Positions 26,169-34,529 of a stretch of DNA of 64,000 bases are shown piece after piece; the stretch's first letter is position 1; every line of letters starts with the position of its first letter. The stretch is from Allomuricauda sp. F6463D (GTDB taxonomy: Bacteria; Bacteroidota; Bacteroidia; Flavobacteriales; Flavobacteriaceae). Made by a program: the position numbers and the translations under genes. The notes below the pieces were generated by a model, which was not told the DNA's origin, made no database searches, and worked only from the letters and a program-made list of their open reading frames with translations. The stretch lies in contig NZ_JALKAN010000002.1 of assembly GCF_023015965.1 (NCBI RefSeq), positions 930,001-994,000 of the forward strand, written 5' to 3'.

Positions 26169-27061
26169 TTGTCTATATAATCACGAAGCTTTTCAGGTCC
26201 TTCCAATAAAACCCGTACAATCTGAAGGGTACCATCAGGTTTGGTGTCTATATACCATTTGATGAGGGAGATTTTTCCGTTTTCAATCTCAATACCTGTT
26301 ATACTTCGTGGATGAACACAACTCCCATCGTTAAAAAATGGAATTTGGCCGGGTTCGGGAAAACGAGGTCTATGGGTGTGCCCTGTTAAGGTAATGAGCA
26401 GCTTTTTTTTAAGAATCCACCGTTTAATACGTTTTTCAATACGGATTAGTTCTTTATAGTTTTTGGCTGGACTAGTGGGGTCTGCAATACCCACTACTTG
26501 GAGCGGTTTCCATAAAACCCGTACTAAAAATCGGCCAATACGCCAACACACATAATTCCACCAATCTGCTTGGTGGCCATGTACACAGAAAATTTCTTGG
26601 CCAGTATCTGCATGCTTTAGAATAAGTGCTTCGTGATAGGTGATGCCTTCAAAAAGTTGTTTGTCCGATCCATCAATAGGTTCAAAATAATGGGAAAGAT
26701 TTTTGTTCACATACTGCGGATCTTGATATACCATATCGTGATTTCCCCAAAGCATATGGAGCCGTTTCTCCAAATGGAACCTTCTCAGTAGTTGGTACAC
26801 ATTTTTATGCGCCTCAAAAATAGCGTCAAAACTTAGGTTTTCCCACAGTTCGTCCCCGTCTCCAAGTTCAATATACTGGAAACCCTCACGGTAATATTGG
26901 TTGAGTGCATGAAAGTAAATGTTTCGATTGTTGGCAAAGTCGTCTGCAAAACTGTTGTCACCCCTATGGCAATCACTAAAAAAAATAAATTTTGAATGAT
27001 CATCAAACAAAACGGTTTTGGCGTTTTGGTAGGCTCTGTCTAACCGGTTTGAAGAGGACAT
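26165..27061 (-). CDS. Calcineurin-like metallophosphoesterase, LpxH-like
   Basis: 298 residues from ATG at 27059-27061 (MSSSNRLDRAYQNAK). An upstream ATG at 27130 adds 23 residues with no visible role. All five metallophosphoesterase motifs are present: SDCHRGD, GDGDELWE, WGNHDMVY, CVHGHQADWW and LTGHTHRPRF. The spacing is like UDP-2,3-diacylglucosamine hydrolase (LpxH) and related membrane-associated phosphoesterases, but the family is wider and the substrate is open. Divergent from the GAF protein gene. Confidence 0.88.
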   Translation of the reverse strand: MSSSNRLDRAYQNAKTVLFDDHSKFIFFSDCHRGDNSFADDFANNRNIYFHALNQYYREGFQYIELGDGDELWENLSFDAIFEAHKNVYQLLRRFHLEKRLHMLWGNHDMVYQDPQYVNKNLSHYFEPIDGSDKQLFEGITYHEALILKHADTGQEIFCVHGHQADWWNYVCWRIGRFLVRVLWKPLQVVGIADPTSPAKNYKELIRIEKRIKRWILKKKLLITLTGHTHRPRFPEPGQIPFFNDGSCVHPRSITGIEIENGKISLIKWYIDTKPDGTLQIVRVLLEGPEKLRDYIDN

Positions 27062-27177
27062 GTATATTTTTTTGCTAAATATCTTTAAAAATGGTGATTT
27101 GTCCATAAATATATCTAGAAAAGGACGCACATATTTACTTTTTGTAACTTTACTTTCTAAACCTCGACTAACTGGGT

Positions 27178-29553
27178 ATGAAGCACGACTACCATTCGGA
27201 AAGCCCTTTGGTTCAATTAGTAAGTTTCAATAAATTATTGGAGCATTATGATGAACAACTCACGGACTCCAATCCACAAATTGCTGAGCGGGCAAAATAT
27301 GTGTTGGATACACAGGCCCCTTATCCAGAATTAAGGGAAGGTATTTCCGATTTGTCCTTACTGCACAAACACAGGGATGTAATTGGTGTCATACTGGAAG
27401 ATTCATTTGCTCCCATTTTGACAAAGAACGAGATTAAAACCGCATCTACGCCTTTTGAAAATCTGGTCTTCAATTCATCTGAACGTTTTCGTCAAATCTT
27501 AAAGGATGCTGGAGATGATTTTGACCTGGAAATAACCAATATACCCCGCGAATATGGGTATATTATGAGGTGTACGGTAATACTTAAGTTTTATTACGGA
27601 TACAATCTGGATTTTAAGCGCCCTTTCTTTTACGATATTCCGGATACGAATGGTGTAATGCGTAGGTACCGTATTCTATATAATGCGGATTTTATGGAAA
27701 TCATCCCCACAGTTAAGGCCAAGGAAATTACCCAAACGGATGTGGACGAACTGTTGGACAATTTTTACAATTTAGACCTTTGGAAAGAGAAGATTCCTCC
27801 AAATAGTTTTGTCGCCAAAGGCTTTGTTATATCCAATATGTTCGATGTAACGGCAGAGCATTCCGTTTCGGAAATAAAATCATCCTTGATTGGCAGAACC
27901 CAAAGAGGCAAGGAGTCATTCATGGAGAATTTTGAGGATACGTTTAGGTCATTCTTCAATCTAAACGGGATAAAGGTGGGGTTTGCTGGATATGATTCAG
28001 GAACAAACCACTTTTTTAAGATATATGGCAAAGGTATGGACAGCTATATTCTTAACGGAAAGGAAAAAGAGGAATGCGACTCTACATTTTGCACATATTC
28101 TCATGGAAAACTATTTAAGGAAAACATGTATTTCGCCATTTCCAATGTGGAGAAATACTACGAAAAGACCGAGGGGAAGGTTCAGCCCTATAAAAACTTG
28201 ATGGATCAAGGTATTAAGAGTGCCATTTTAGCCCCAATTTCCGTAAATGGAGAATTATTGGGGGTACTCGAGCTGGTATCCGGAAAAACCAATGAGCTCA
28301 ATAGTGTCAACGCAAATAAGTTGGATGATGTAATGCCATATATTATCGCTGCGGTAATGAGAACCATTGAGGAAGAAGAAAATCTAATAGATGCTGTTAT
28401 ACAACATGAGTGTACCTCGGTGCATCCATCCGTATATTGGAAGTTTCAAGAAGAGGCGAAAAGATTTATGGCGGACGAATTAGCCGGAAACGAACCCGTC
28501 TTTAAAGAAATCGTTTTCAAGGATGTGTATCCGTTATATGGCCAAATAGATATAAAAGATTCTGCAAAACAGCGTAACCTGGCCATTCAGAGGGATTTAA
28601 TGATCCAGCTTTCCGAAATCAATGATGTACTGCAGATTGCATTTGAAAAATACAAGCTCCCAATATATGAGGAGTTGATGTTTAGAGTGAACAATTATTT
28701 AAATGAGGTCAAAGAAGCGCTGTACACACACACCGAACAGGCAGTTTTTGATTTTGTAAAAGAAGAGGTGGATCCCGTATTCAATCATTTTCAAAAAGAA
28801 GATACAGAGATAGCGGCCCTATTGGATACGTATAACCAGAAAATCGATAAGGTCACAGAAAGCTATTACGATCATCGCAGGAATTACGATAACAGTGTAA
28901 TGGAAGCGAACATGAAACTGGCAGCCCTATTGGATAAAAAACAGGAAGAGGCACAGAACATGTTTCCACACTATTTTGAACGCTATAAAACCGATGGGGT
29001 GGAACATAATATATATATAGGAAGTTCTATTGCAAACGGTAGAGAATTCAGCGAACTATTTTTGAGCAATCTAAGATTATGGCAGCTCCAGACCATGTGC
29101 GAAATGGAGAATAAATATTACGCTTTAAAACCTTATTTGCCAGTTAAATTGGATGTGGCATCTTTGGTTTTGGTATACAGCACCTCTTTGGCAATTCGTT
29201 TTAGAATGGATGAAAAACGTTTTGATGTTGATGGCACATATAACGCCAGATATGAGGTTATTAAAAAACGAATAGATAAATCCTATATCAAGGGGACCAA
29301 CGAACGCCTTACACAAAAAGGGAAGCTTGCAATTGTATATTCACAACGTAAGGATGAAAAAGAGTACCTAAGGTATATTGGTTTTTTAAAAGCCAAAGGT
29401 TATTTCACCAACAATATTGAAATTGTGGAACTGGAAGGGGTTCAGGGAATATCAGGATTAAAAGCCATTCGAGTTGAGATTTTATATCAAAAAGATAAAA
29501 AATCCGAGCGTACCTATACCTATGATGATTTAATGGCAGAATTAAACGCGTGA
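27178..29553 (+). CDS. Large GAF-domain protein
   Basis: 791 residues, no signal peptide. A GAF domain lies in the middle (about 270-400: FRSFFNLNGIKVGFAG, SAILAPISVNGELLGVLELV), flanked by long regions without recognised motifs; the C-terminal third is rich in charged helices (VTESYYDHRRNYDNSVMEAN). GAF domains bind cyclic nucleotides or other small ligands. I know this as a conserved flavobacterial protein of unknown role. It converges with the HD-Pycsar-type gene with a 1-bp gap. A cytoplasmic ligand-sensing protein beside a putative nucleotide-responsive effector is suggestive but unproven. Confidence 0.85.
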   Translation: MKHDYHSESPLVQLVSFNKLLEHYDEQLTDSNPQIAERAKYVLDTQAPYPELREGISDLSLLHKHRDVIGVILEDSFAPILTKNEIKTASTPFENLVFNSSERFRQILKDAGDDFDLEITNIPREYGYIMRCTVILKFYYGYNLDFKRPFFYDIPDTNGVMRRYRILYNADFMEIIPTVKAKEITQTDVDELLDNFYNLDLWKEKIPPNSFVAKGFVISNMFDVTAEHSVSEIKSSLIGRTQRGKESFMENFEDTFRSFFNLNGIKVGFAGYDSGTNHFFKIYGKGMDSYILNGKEKEECDSTFCTYSHGKLFKENMYFAISNVEKYYEKTEGKVQPYKNLMDQGIKSAILAPISVNGELLGVLELVSGKTNELNSVNANKLDDVMPYIIAAVMRTIEEEENLIDAVIQHECTSVHPSVYWKFQEEAKRFMADELAGNEPVFKEIVFKDVYPLYGQIDIKDSAKQRNLAIQRDLMIQLSEINDVLQIAFEKYKLPIYEELMFRVNNYLNEVKEALYTHTEQAVFDFVKEEVDPVFNHFQKEDTEIAALLDTYNQKIDKVTESYYDHRRNYDNSVMEANMKLAALLDKKQEEAQNMFPHYFERYKTDGVEHNIYIGSSIANGREFSELFLSNLRLWQLQTMCEMENKYYALKPYLPVKLDVASLVLVYSTSLAIRFRMDEKRFDVDGTYNARYEVIKKRIDKSYIKGTNERLTQKGKLAIVYSQRKDEKEYLRYIGFLKAKGYFTNNIEIVELEGVQGISGLKAIRVEILYQKDKKSERTYTYDDLMAELNA

Positions 29554-29554
29554 T

Positions 29555-30745
29555 TTAAAAAACCAACCTTTCTGGGCCAAAAAACCTAAAGGCAATGCCA
29601 AAAGCAATTACCGATATTATTATACCGAACATAAAAATATTATAGGTAACTCGAAGAATCTTATATTTTCTATTTAGTACAATACCTAAGTAGTAAAGGT
29701 CTTTTGTCAGGGACGAGTATACATAATCCTTGTCTTTAGTCAGTTCCTGTAGAGCCCATTCATATTCTTCGAGCTTCATTTTATGGAAATTCCCAAAAAA
29801 CAAAAGGTTCACCCGCTTTTTTTCTACATCCTCCTTGGTAAACTTACCACTTGTAATATTTGGTCTTGTAGCTAAAACAGACAGTACCATGGAAATAACA
29901 CTAAATAATATTAATATAAACGTGGGATAGATCATATAGGTGTTGGAAGGATTATCCAGTTTAGTGAGCAAATTGGCCAGTACCAACGAAATAATAATGG
30001 CATTTACGGATAACAAAATATTTGCTTTGGTATCGGCAATATCACTGAGTTTAAGGTGGTTCCTCAAAGTAACCCTATATAAAGTCTGTACACTTCTGTC
30101 AGGGCTTTCACTTTTGTATTTTGCTTTGAGAGCTTCTTTTTTTGCGATTTTTTTCTCTTCTTTCTTTTCTCTGAGCAGTTGGTTTAAATTTTTAAGTTTC
30201 CCAACTTCCCAGTTCTCCTTAGCATAATCGGTATAAAAAGTGTGTTTGCGGAACATTTTAATATTTTTTTCCCGCCATTGTTTGGGTGTATAATCGGCAA
30301 TCCCCAATTCTCTGAGTTCATCTCTTAAAAAGTCAGTTGTTTCCCAATAACTTTTCTGGGCAAAATGAGAGATATCCGCATCTCGAATTATCTCTTCCAT
30401 TAAATTGGAAGGTTCGTGGCACATCTTTGTTGCAAGAATCAAGGTGCACACCTTTTCAATCCCTTTTGGGTCGTAATCGTTTTTTTTGAGAAAATCGGAG
30501 GCTATTTTACAACCTATTTCTTCGTGGTCCGTCATTCCTTCTATATGGCCAACATCGTGGAACCAAGCGGCAAGCAGTATTCTTTCTTTTTCTGTCTCGC
30601 TCAGCTTACAATAATTGAGCAATTCTTTAGTACTTTTAACCACCCGTTGAGTATGTCGCAAGTTGTGGTATAAGAACCTGGAGTCAAGCTTCTCAGTTAA
30701 CAACTCAGAAACAAAGTGTTTAGTTTTAGAAACAATTTCCGACAT
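29555..30745 (-). CDS. HD phosphohydrolase fused to Pycsar-type transmembrane effector domain
   Basis: 396 residues. Residues 1-170 are an HD domain with metal ligands His31 (HNLRHT), His63-Asp64 (WFHDVGH) and Asp122 (RDADISH). A basic helical linker (190-215) leads to a DUF5706/Pycsar effector domain at about 219-390: TLYRVTLRNHLKLSDIADTK before helix 1 (243-262), helix 2 (272-291), and helix 3 (366-388). In Pycsar anti-phage systems such membrane proteins respond to cCMP or cUMP made by an adjacent cyclase and damage the inner membrane. No cyclase gene lies nearby. The HD half could degrade or sense a nucleotide. Domain calls are from remembered family motifs. Confidence 0.88.
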   Translation of the reverse strand: MSEIVSKTKHFVSELLTEKLDSRFLYHNLRHTQRVVKSTKELLNYCKLSETEKERILLAAWFHDVGHIEGMTDHEEIGCKIASDFLKKNDYDPKGIEKVCTLILATKMCHEPSNLMEEIIRDADISHFAQKSYWETTDFLRDELRELGIADYTPKQWREKNIKMFRKHTFYTDYAKENWEVGKLKNLNQLLREKKEEKKIAKKEALKAKYKSESPDRSVQTLYRVTLRNHLKLSDIADTKANILLSVNAIIISLVLANLLTKLDNPSNTYMIYPTFILILFSVISMVLSVLATRPNITSGKFTKEDVEKKRVNLLFFGNFHKMKLEEYEWALQELTKDKDYVYSSLTKDLYYLGIVLNRKYKILRVTYNIFMFGIIISVIAFGIAFRFFGPERLVF

Positions 30746-30799
30746 ATCTCTTAATTAAGATATCCAAATTACAAAATTTTGGAATCAACCTTGTGGGAT

Positions 30800-33700
30800 A
30801 TGAAGAAACATTACTTACTTGCCTTGTTAGTTGTTCTGGCATATGGTTGCGCCACCTACGAAACCAAGTATGCTGAACCCTTTATCCATTCTGCCGATTT
30901 AAATAAAAGGGAGGTGGAACATACTTTTTATCTAATTGGTGATGCGGGCAAATCGCCCATGGGAGAATTGAACCCTACCTTAAAACGGTTTAAACAAGTT
31001 CTTGATGGGGCCAATTCAAATAGCACAGTAATTTTCTTGGGTGATAATATCTATCCAGCTGGATTTGTGGACAAAGATGCCGATAAGGAAGGATACGAGC
31101 GTTCTAAACATTATTTGGACGCACAGTTGACCACACTGGAAAACTTTAAGGGAAAAACAATTTTTATCCCGGGCAACCATGATTGGTATAGTGGCGGTCT
31201 AAAAGGACTTAAAAGAGAAGAAGAATATATTGAGGATGCATTGGATGATAAGGAAGCTTTTCAGCCTGAGAACGGTTGTCCCATTGAAAAAATTGAAATC
31301 AATGAAAATATCATGGTCATTGCCATTGACACGGAATGGTACCTTGTTAATTGGGACAAGCACCCTACCATAAATGATGAATGTGAAATAAAGGATAGAG
31401 GTCGGTTTTTTGAGGAACTAGAGAGTTTAATCAAAAAGAACAGGGATAAAACCGTGCTAATTACGTTGCACCATCCCATGTTCACATATGGTTCACACGG
31501 CGGACAATTTTCTTTTGAACGGGGTTTGTATCCCAGTGCTGGTAAGGTACCGTTGCCCATTTTAGGTTCGGTAATCAATCTTTTGAGAAAAACTTCGGGA
31601 GCCACTGCAGAAGACCAGTCCAATGTGAGGTACAATGAATTAAAGAATAGGATTGTGACCCTTTCCCAATATTCCGATAAAATTATTTTTGCTTCGGGTC
31701 ACGAACACTCCCTTCAATATATTGAAGAGTATGGAAAACCACAGATAGTGAGTGGTTCTGGAGCCAAAACAGGGGCAACTCGATTGTTGAATGGCAGTAA
31801 GTTTTCAACTGGAAAAAATGGTTATGCCATATTGAGAATATTCAAAGATGGTTCTTCCCAAGTAAACTATTATAGTGCGGATGCAAGTACCAATACATTA
31901 CTGTTTCAAACAGAGGTGTTGCCGCCAGATAGATCAACTAAAAAAATAGAACTTTTAAATGATTTTCCAGCCTCAAAAATGGCATCAGTATACGAATCTG
32001 AACAAATAGAGGTTAGTGGATTTCATAAATGGTTGTGGGGCGAGCGGTACAGAAAATATTATGGCACCAAGGTTAAAGCACCCACGGTACGGTTGGATAC
32101 ATTGTTGGGAGGTCTAACCGTAGTTCGTAAAGGAGGCGGGAACCAATCCAACTCTTTGAGATTAGCTGATGAAAAAGGCAGGGAATATGTGATGAGGGGG
32201 TTAAGGAAAAGTGCTGAAAGGTATCTACAGGCAATTGCTTTTCAAGATCAATACATTATAGGGCAATTTGAGGACACATATACGGAAAAATTATTGTTGG
32301 ATCTATATACGGGTGCACATCCTTACGCCCCATTTACCATTGCCAAATTATCGGATGCACTTGGAATGTACCATACCAACCCTAAGTTATATTATGTGCC
32401 CAAACAATCTGTTTTAGGTGATTTTAACAAGGAATTTGGCGATGAACTGTATATGATTGAAGAACACGTATCCGATGAACACGATAATTTGAAAAGCTTT
32501 GGATACACTAAGAAGATTGAGAGTACGTACGACCTTATGGAGAAACTGAGGGAAGACGAAGAATATAGTATAGATCAGAAGGAATACATAAAAGCACGAC
32601 TTTTTGATATTCTTGTTGGGGACTGGGACAGACACATAGATCAATGGCGCTGGGCAGAATTTGAGAATGTAGATGGTGACAAGGTGTATAAACCAATTGC
32701 AAGGGATAGAGACCAAGTGTTTTCCCGTTGGGGGGATGGTCTAGTTATGAATTTTGGTTCCAGAGCAGTTCCTTCCCTTCGTATTTTTGAAGGGTTTTAT
32801 GAAAAAATAAGAAGCGTAAAAGGGTTTACATCATCACCAAAGACATTTGCACTGGATATGGCTTTGCTGTCCGAAGCGGATATGGATATGTGGATAGAAC
32901 AGGCAACATTAATTCAGCAAAATTTGAATGAAGAAATTATTGATGAAGCCTTTTTGGAATTCCCCGAAGAAGTCAGGGACAAGACTACGACCGAAATCAA
33001 AAAAATACTTCTTGCCCGAAAGGAAAACCTAATAGAAACAGCAAAGGAATATTACGCTATCTTGAATAAGTATAGTGTGATTACCGGAACCGATAAAGAT
33101 GATTATTTTGATATTGTTTCGTTGCCTAATGGCAATGTAGCGGTAAGCGTATACAGAATCAAAGGTGGGGAAATCACAGATCTTTTCTTTAATAAGGAAT
33201 ATAATCCCGATTATACCAAAGAAATCTGGATTTACGGTTTGGATGATGATGACGTATTCAATGCCAAAACGGAAACCTCAAAAATAAAAGTTCGCATTGC
33301 TGGAGGTCAGAACAATGACATTTACAAAACCACAGAAGATTCCAAAAAGTTAACAGTTTACGATTTTAAGACCAAAAAGAATACTTTGGATGAGGCCTAC
33401 GGAGGTAAAATCCGGCTCATTAACGATTACGAAAGCAATACGTACCAATTTTTAAATATTAAGGGAAGTAACAACCAACTATTGCCAACAGTGGGGTATA
33501 ACCCGGACGATGGTGTAAAAATAGGACTAGCCAACACCTATACATTTAATGGGTTCAGGAAAAATCCATTTACCCAACAGCATACTGTAAATGCAGCATA
33601 CTTTTTTGCCACCAATGGTTTTGATTTCGGGTACCAAGGAGAGTTTGCACATATATTCAACAAGGTTAACCTTGAGATAAATGCCAGATTTACAAGTCCT

Positions 33701-34513
33701 AATTTTACACAGAATTTTTTCGGTTTCGGAAACGAAACCGTTAACAATGATGATGACGAGTCTTTGGGAATGGATTACAATAGAGTTCGTATTCAGACAT
33801 TGAAATTTGCCCCTTCCTTGGTATGGCGTGGATTTTTTGGATCTAAAGTGCGATTGGGGTTGGTATATGAAAACATTGAGGTCGAAGAAACCGAAAACCG
33901 CTTTATCAATCAGTTCTATGTAGCAGATGGAGAGGAAAATCACTTAAACTTTTTGGGAGCGGATGTGGAATACAGTTATTTTAATACCGATAATGAAGCA
34001 TTTCCAACCATGGGAATGGGGTTAACTTTGGAAGGTGGTTTCAAAACCAATTTGGATGATACCTCAAAGTCATTTGGTTATATTATCCCATCCTTTTCCA
34101 TGGACCATAAACTAACTTCAGATGGCAAATTGGTCTTGGCCACCAAATTTAAAGGGCATTTTAATATTGGAAATGGGTTTGAATTTTATCAAGGAGCCAG
34201 TATAGGAGGTGATAATGGACTCCGCGGTTTCCGTTTTCAACGATTTACTGGGAAAACAGCGTATTTTCAAAATACCGATCTACGATATAGTTTTAGACGG
34301 ACAAAAACGGGTATTCTGCCAGTTACACCAGGCTTGTACGGAGGTTTTGATTACGGTCGTGTTTGGTTGCCAGGAGAGGATTCAAATAAGTGGCACAATT
34401 CTTATGGTGGTGGGTTTTTCCTTAATGGAGCGGATGTACTGTCTATTAATTTTGGACTTTTCAACAGTACTGATGGACTACGTTTTTCCTTTGGCCTTGG
34501 TTTTGGGTTTTAG
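30800..34513 (+). CDS. Metallophosphoesterase, kinase-like domain and Omp85/BamA-type barrel in one protein
   Basis: 1237 residues from ATG at 30800 (MKKHYLLALLVVLAYGCAT, lipoprotein-like signal); a TTG 21 bp upstream is less likely. Domain 1 (about 40-340) is a calcineurin-like phosphoesterase: LIGDAGKSP, FLGDNIYP, IPGNHDWY, LHHPMF, ASGHEHSLQY. Domain 2 (about 420-720) has RLFDILVGDWDRHIDQWRW at 600-618 and PIARDRDQVF at 632-641, resembling the catalytic and metal-binding loops of Fam20/HipA/PI-kinase-type atypical kinases. The C-terminal about 400 residues are beta-strands ending in aromatics (FSFGLGFGF) with GLRGFR, as in BamA/TamA surface antigens. Probably outer-membrane; substrate unknown. 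Confidence 0.87.
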   Translation: MKKHYLLALLVVLAYGCATYETKYAEPFIHSADLNKREVEHTFYLIGDAGKSPMGELNPTLKRFKQVLDGANSNSTVIFLGDNIYPAGFVDKDADKEGYERSKHYLDAQLTTLENFKGKTIFIPGNHDWYSGGLKGLKREEEYIEDALDDKEAFQPENGCPIEKIEINENIMVIAIDTEWYLVNWDKHPTINDECEIKDRGRFFEELESLIKKNRDKTVLITLHHPMFTYGSHGGQFSFERGLYPSAGKVPLPILGSVINLLRKTSGATAEDQSNVRYNELKNRIVTLSQYSDKIIFASGHEHSLQYIEEYGKPQIVSGSGAKTGATRLLNGSKFSTGKNGYAILRIFKDGSSQVNYYSADASTNTLLFQTEVLPPDRSTKKIELLNDFPASKMASVYESEQIEVSGFHKWLWGERYRKYYGTKVKAPTVRLDTLLGGLTVVRKGGGNQSNSLRLADEKGREYVMRGLRKSAERYLQAIAFQDQYIIGQFEDTYTEKLLLDLYTGAHPYAPFTIAKLSDALGMYHTNPKLYYVPKQSVLGDFNKEFGDELYMIEEHVSDEHDNLKSFGYTKKIESTYDLMEKLREDEEYSIDQKEYIKARLFDILVGDWDRHIDQWRWAEFENVDGDKVYKPIARDRDQVFSRWGDGLVMNFGSRAVPSLRIFEGFYEKIRSVKGFTSSPKTFALDMALLSEADMDMWIEQATLIQQNLNEEIIDEAFLEFPEEVRDKTTTEIKKILLARKENLIETAKEYYAILNKYSVITGTDKDDYFDIVSLPNGNVAVSVYRIKGGEITDLFFNKEYNPDYTKEIWIYGLDDDDVFNAKTETSKIKVRIAGGQNNDIYKTTEDSKKLTVYDFKTKKNTLDEAYGGKIRLINDYESNTYQFLNIKGSNNQLLPTVGYNPDDGVKIGLANTYTFNGFRKNPFTQQHTVNAAYFFATNGFDFGYQGEFAHIFNKVNLEINARFTSPNFTQNFFGFGNETVNNDDDESLGMDYNRVRIQTLKFAPSLVWRGFFGSKVRLGLVYENIEVEETENRFINQFYVADGEENHLNFLGADVEYSYFNTDNEAFPTMGMGLTLEGGFKTNLDDTSKSFGYIIPSFSMDHKLTSDGKLVLATKFKGHFNIGNGFEFYQGASIGGDNGLRGFRFQRFTGKTAYFQNTDLRYSFRRTKTGILPVTPGLYGGFDYGRVWLPGEDSNKWHNSYGGGFFLNGADVLSINFGLFNSTDGLRFSFGLGFGF

Positions 34514-34529
34514 CAGATTTATATAAATC

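Noticed and set aside
29555-34513. A complete anti-phage Pycsar locus
   Set aside because: No pyrimidine cyclase gene is adjacent; the flanking genes encode a GAF protein and an outer-membrane fusion, so only the effector-like domain is supported.
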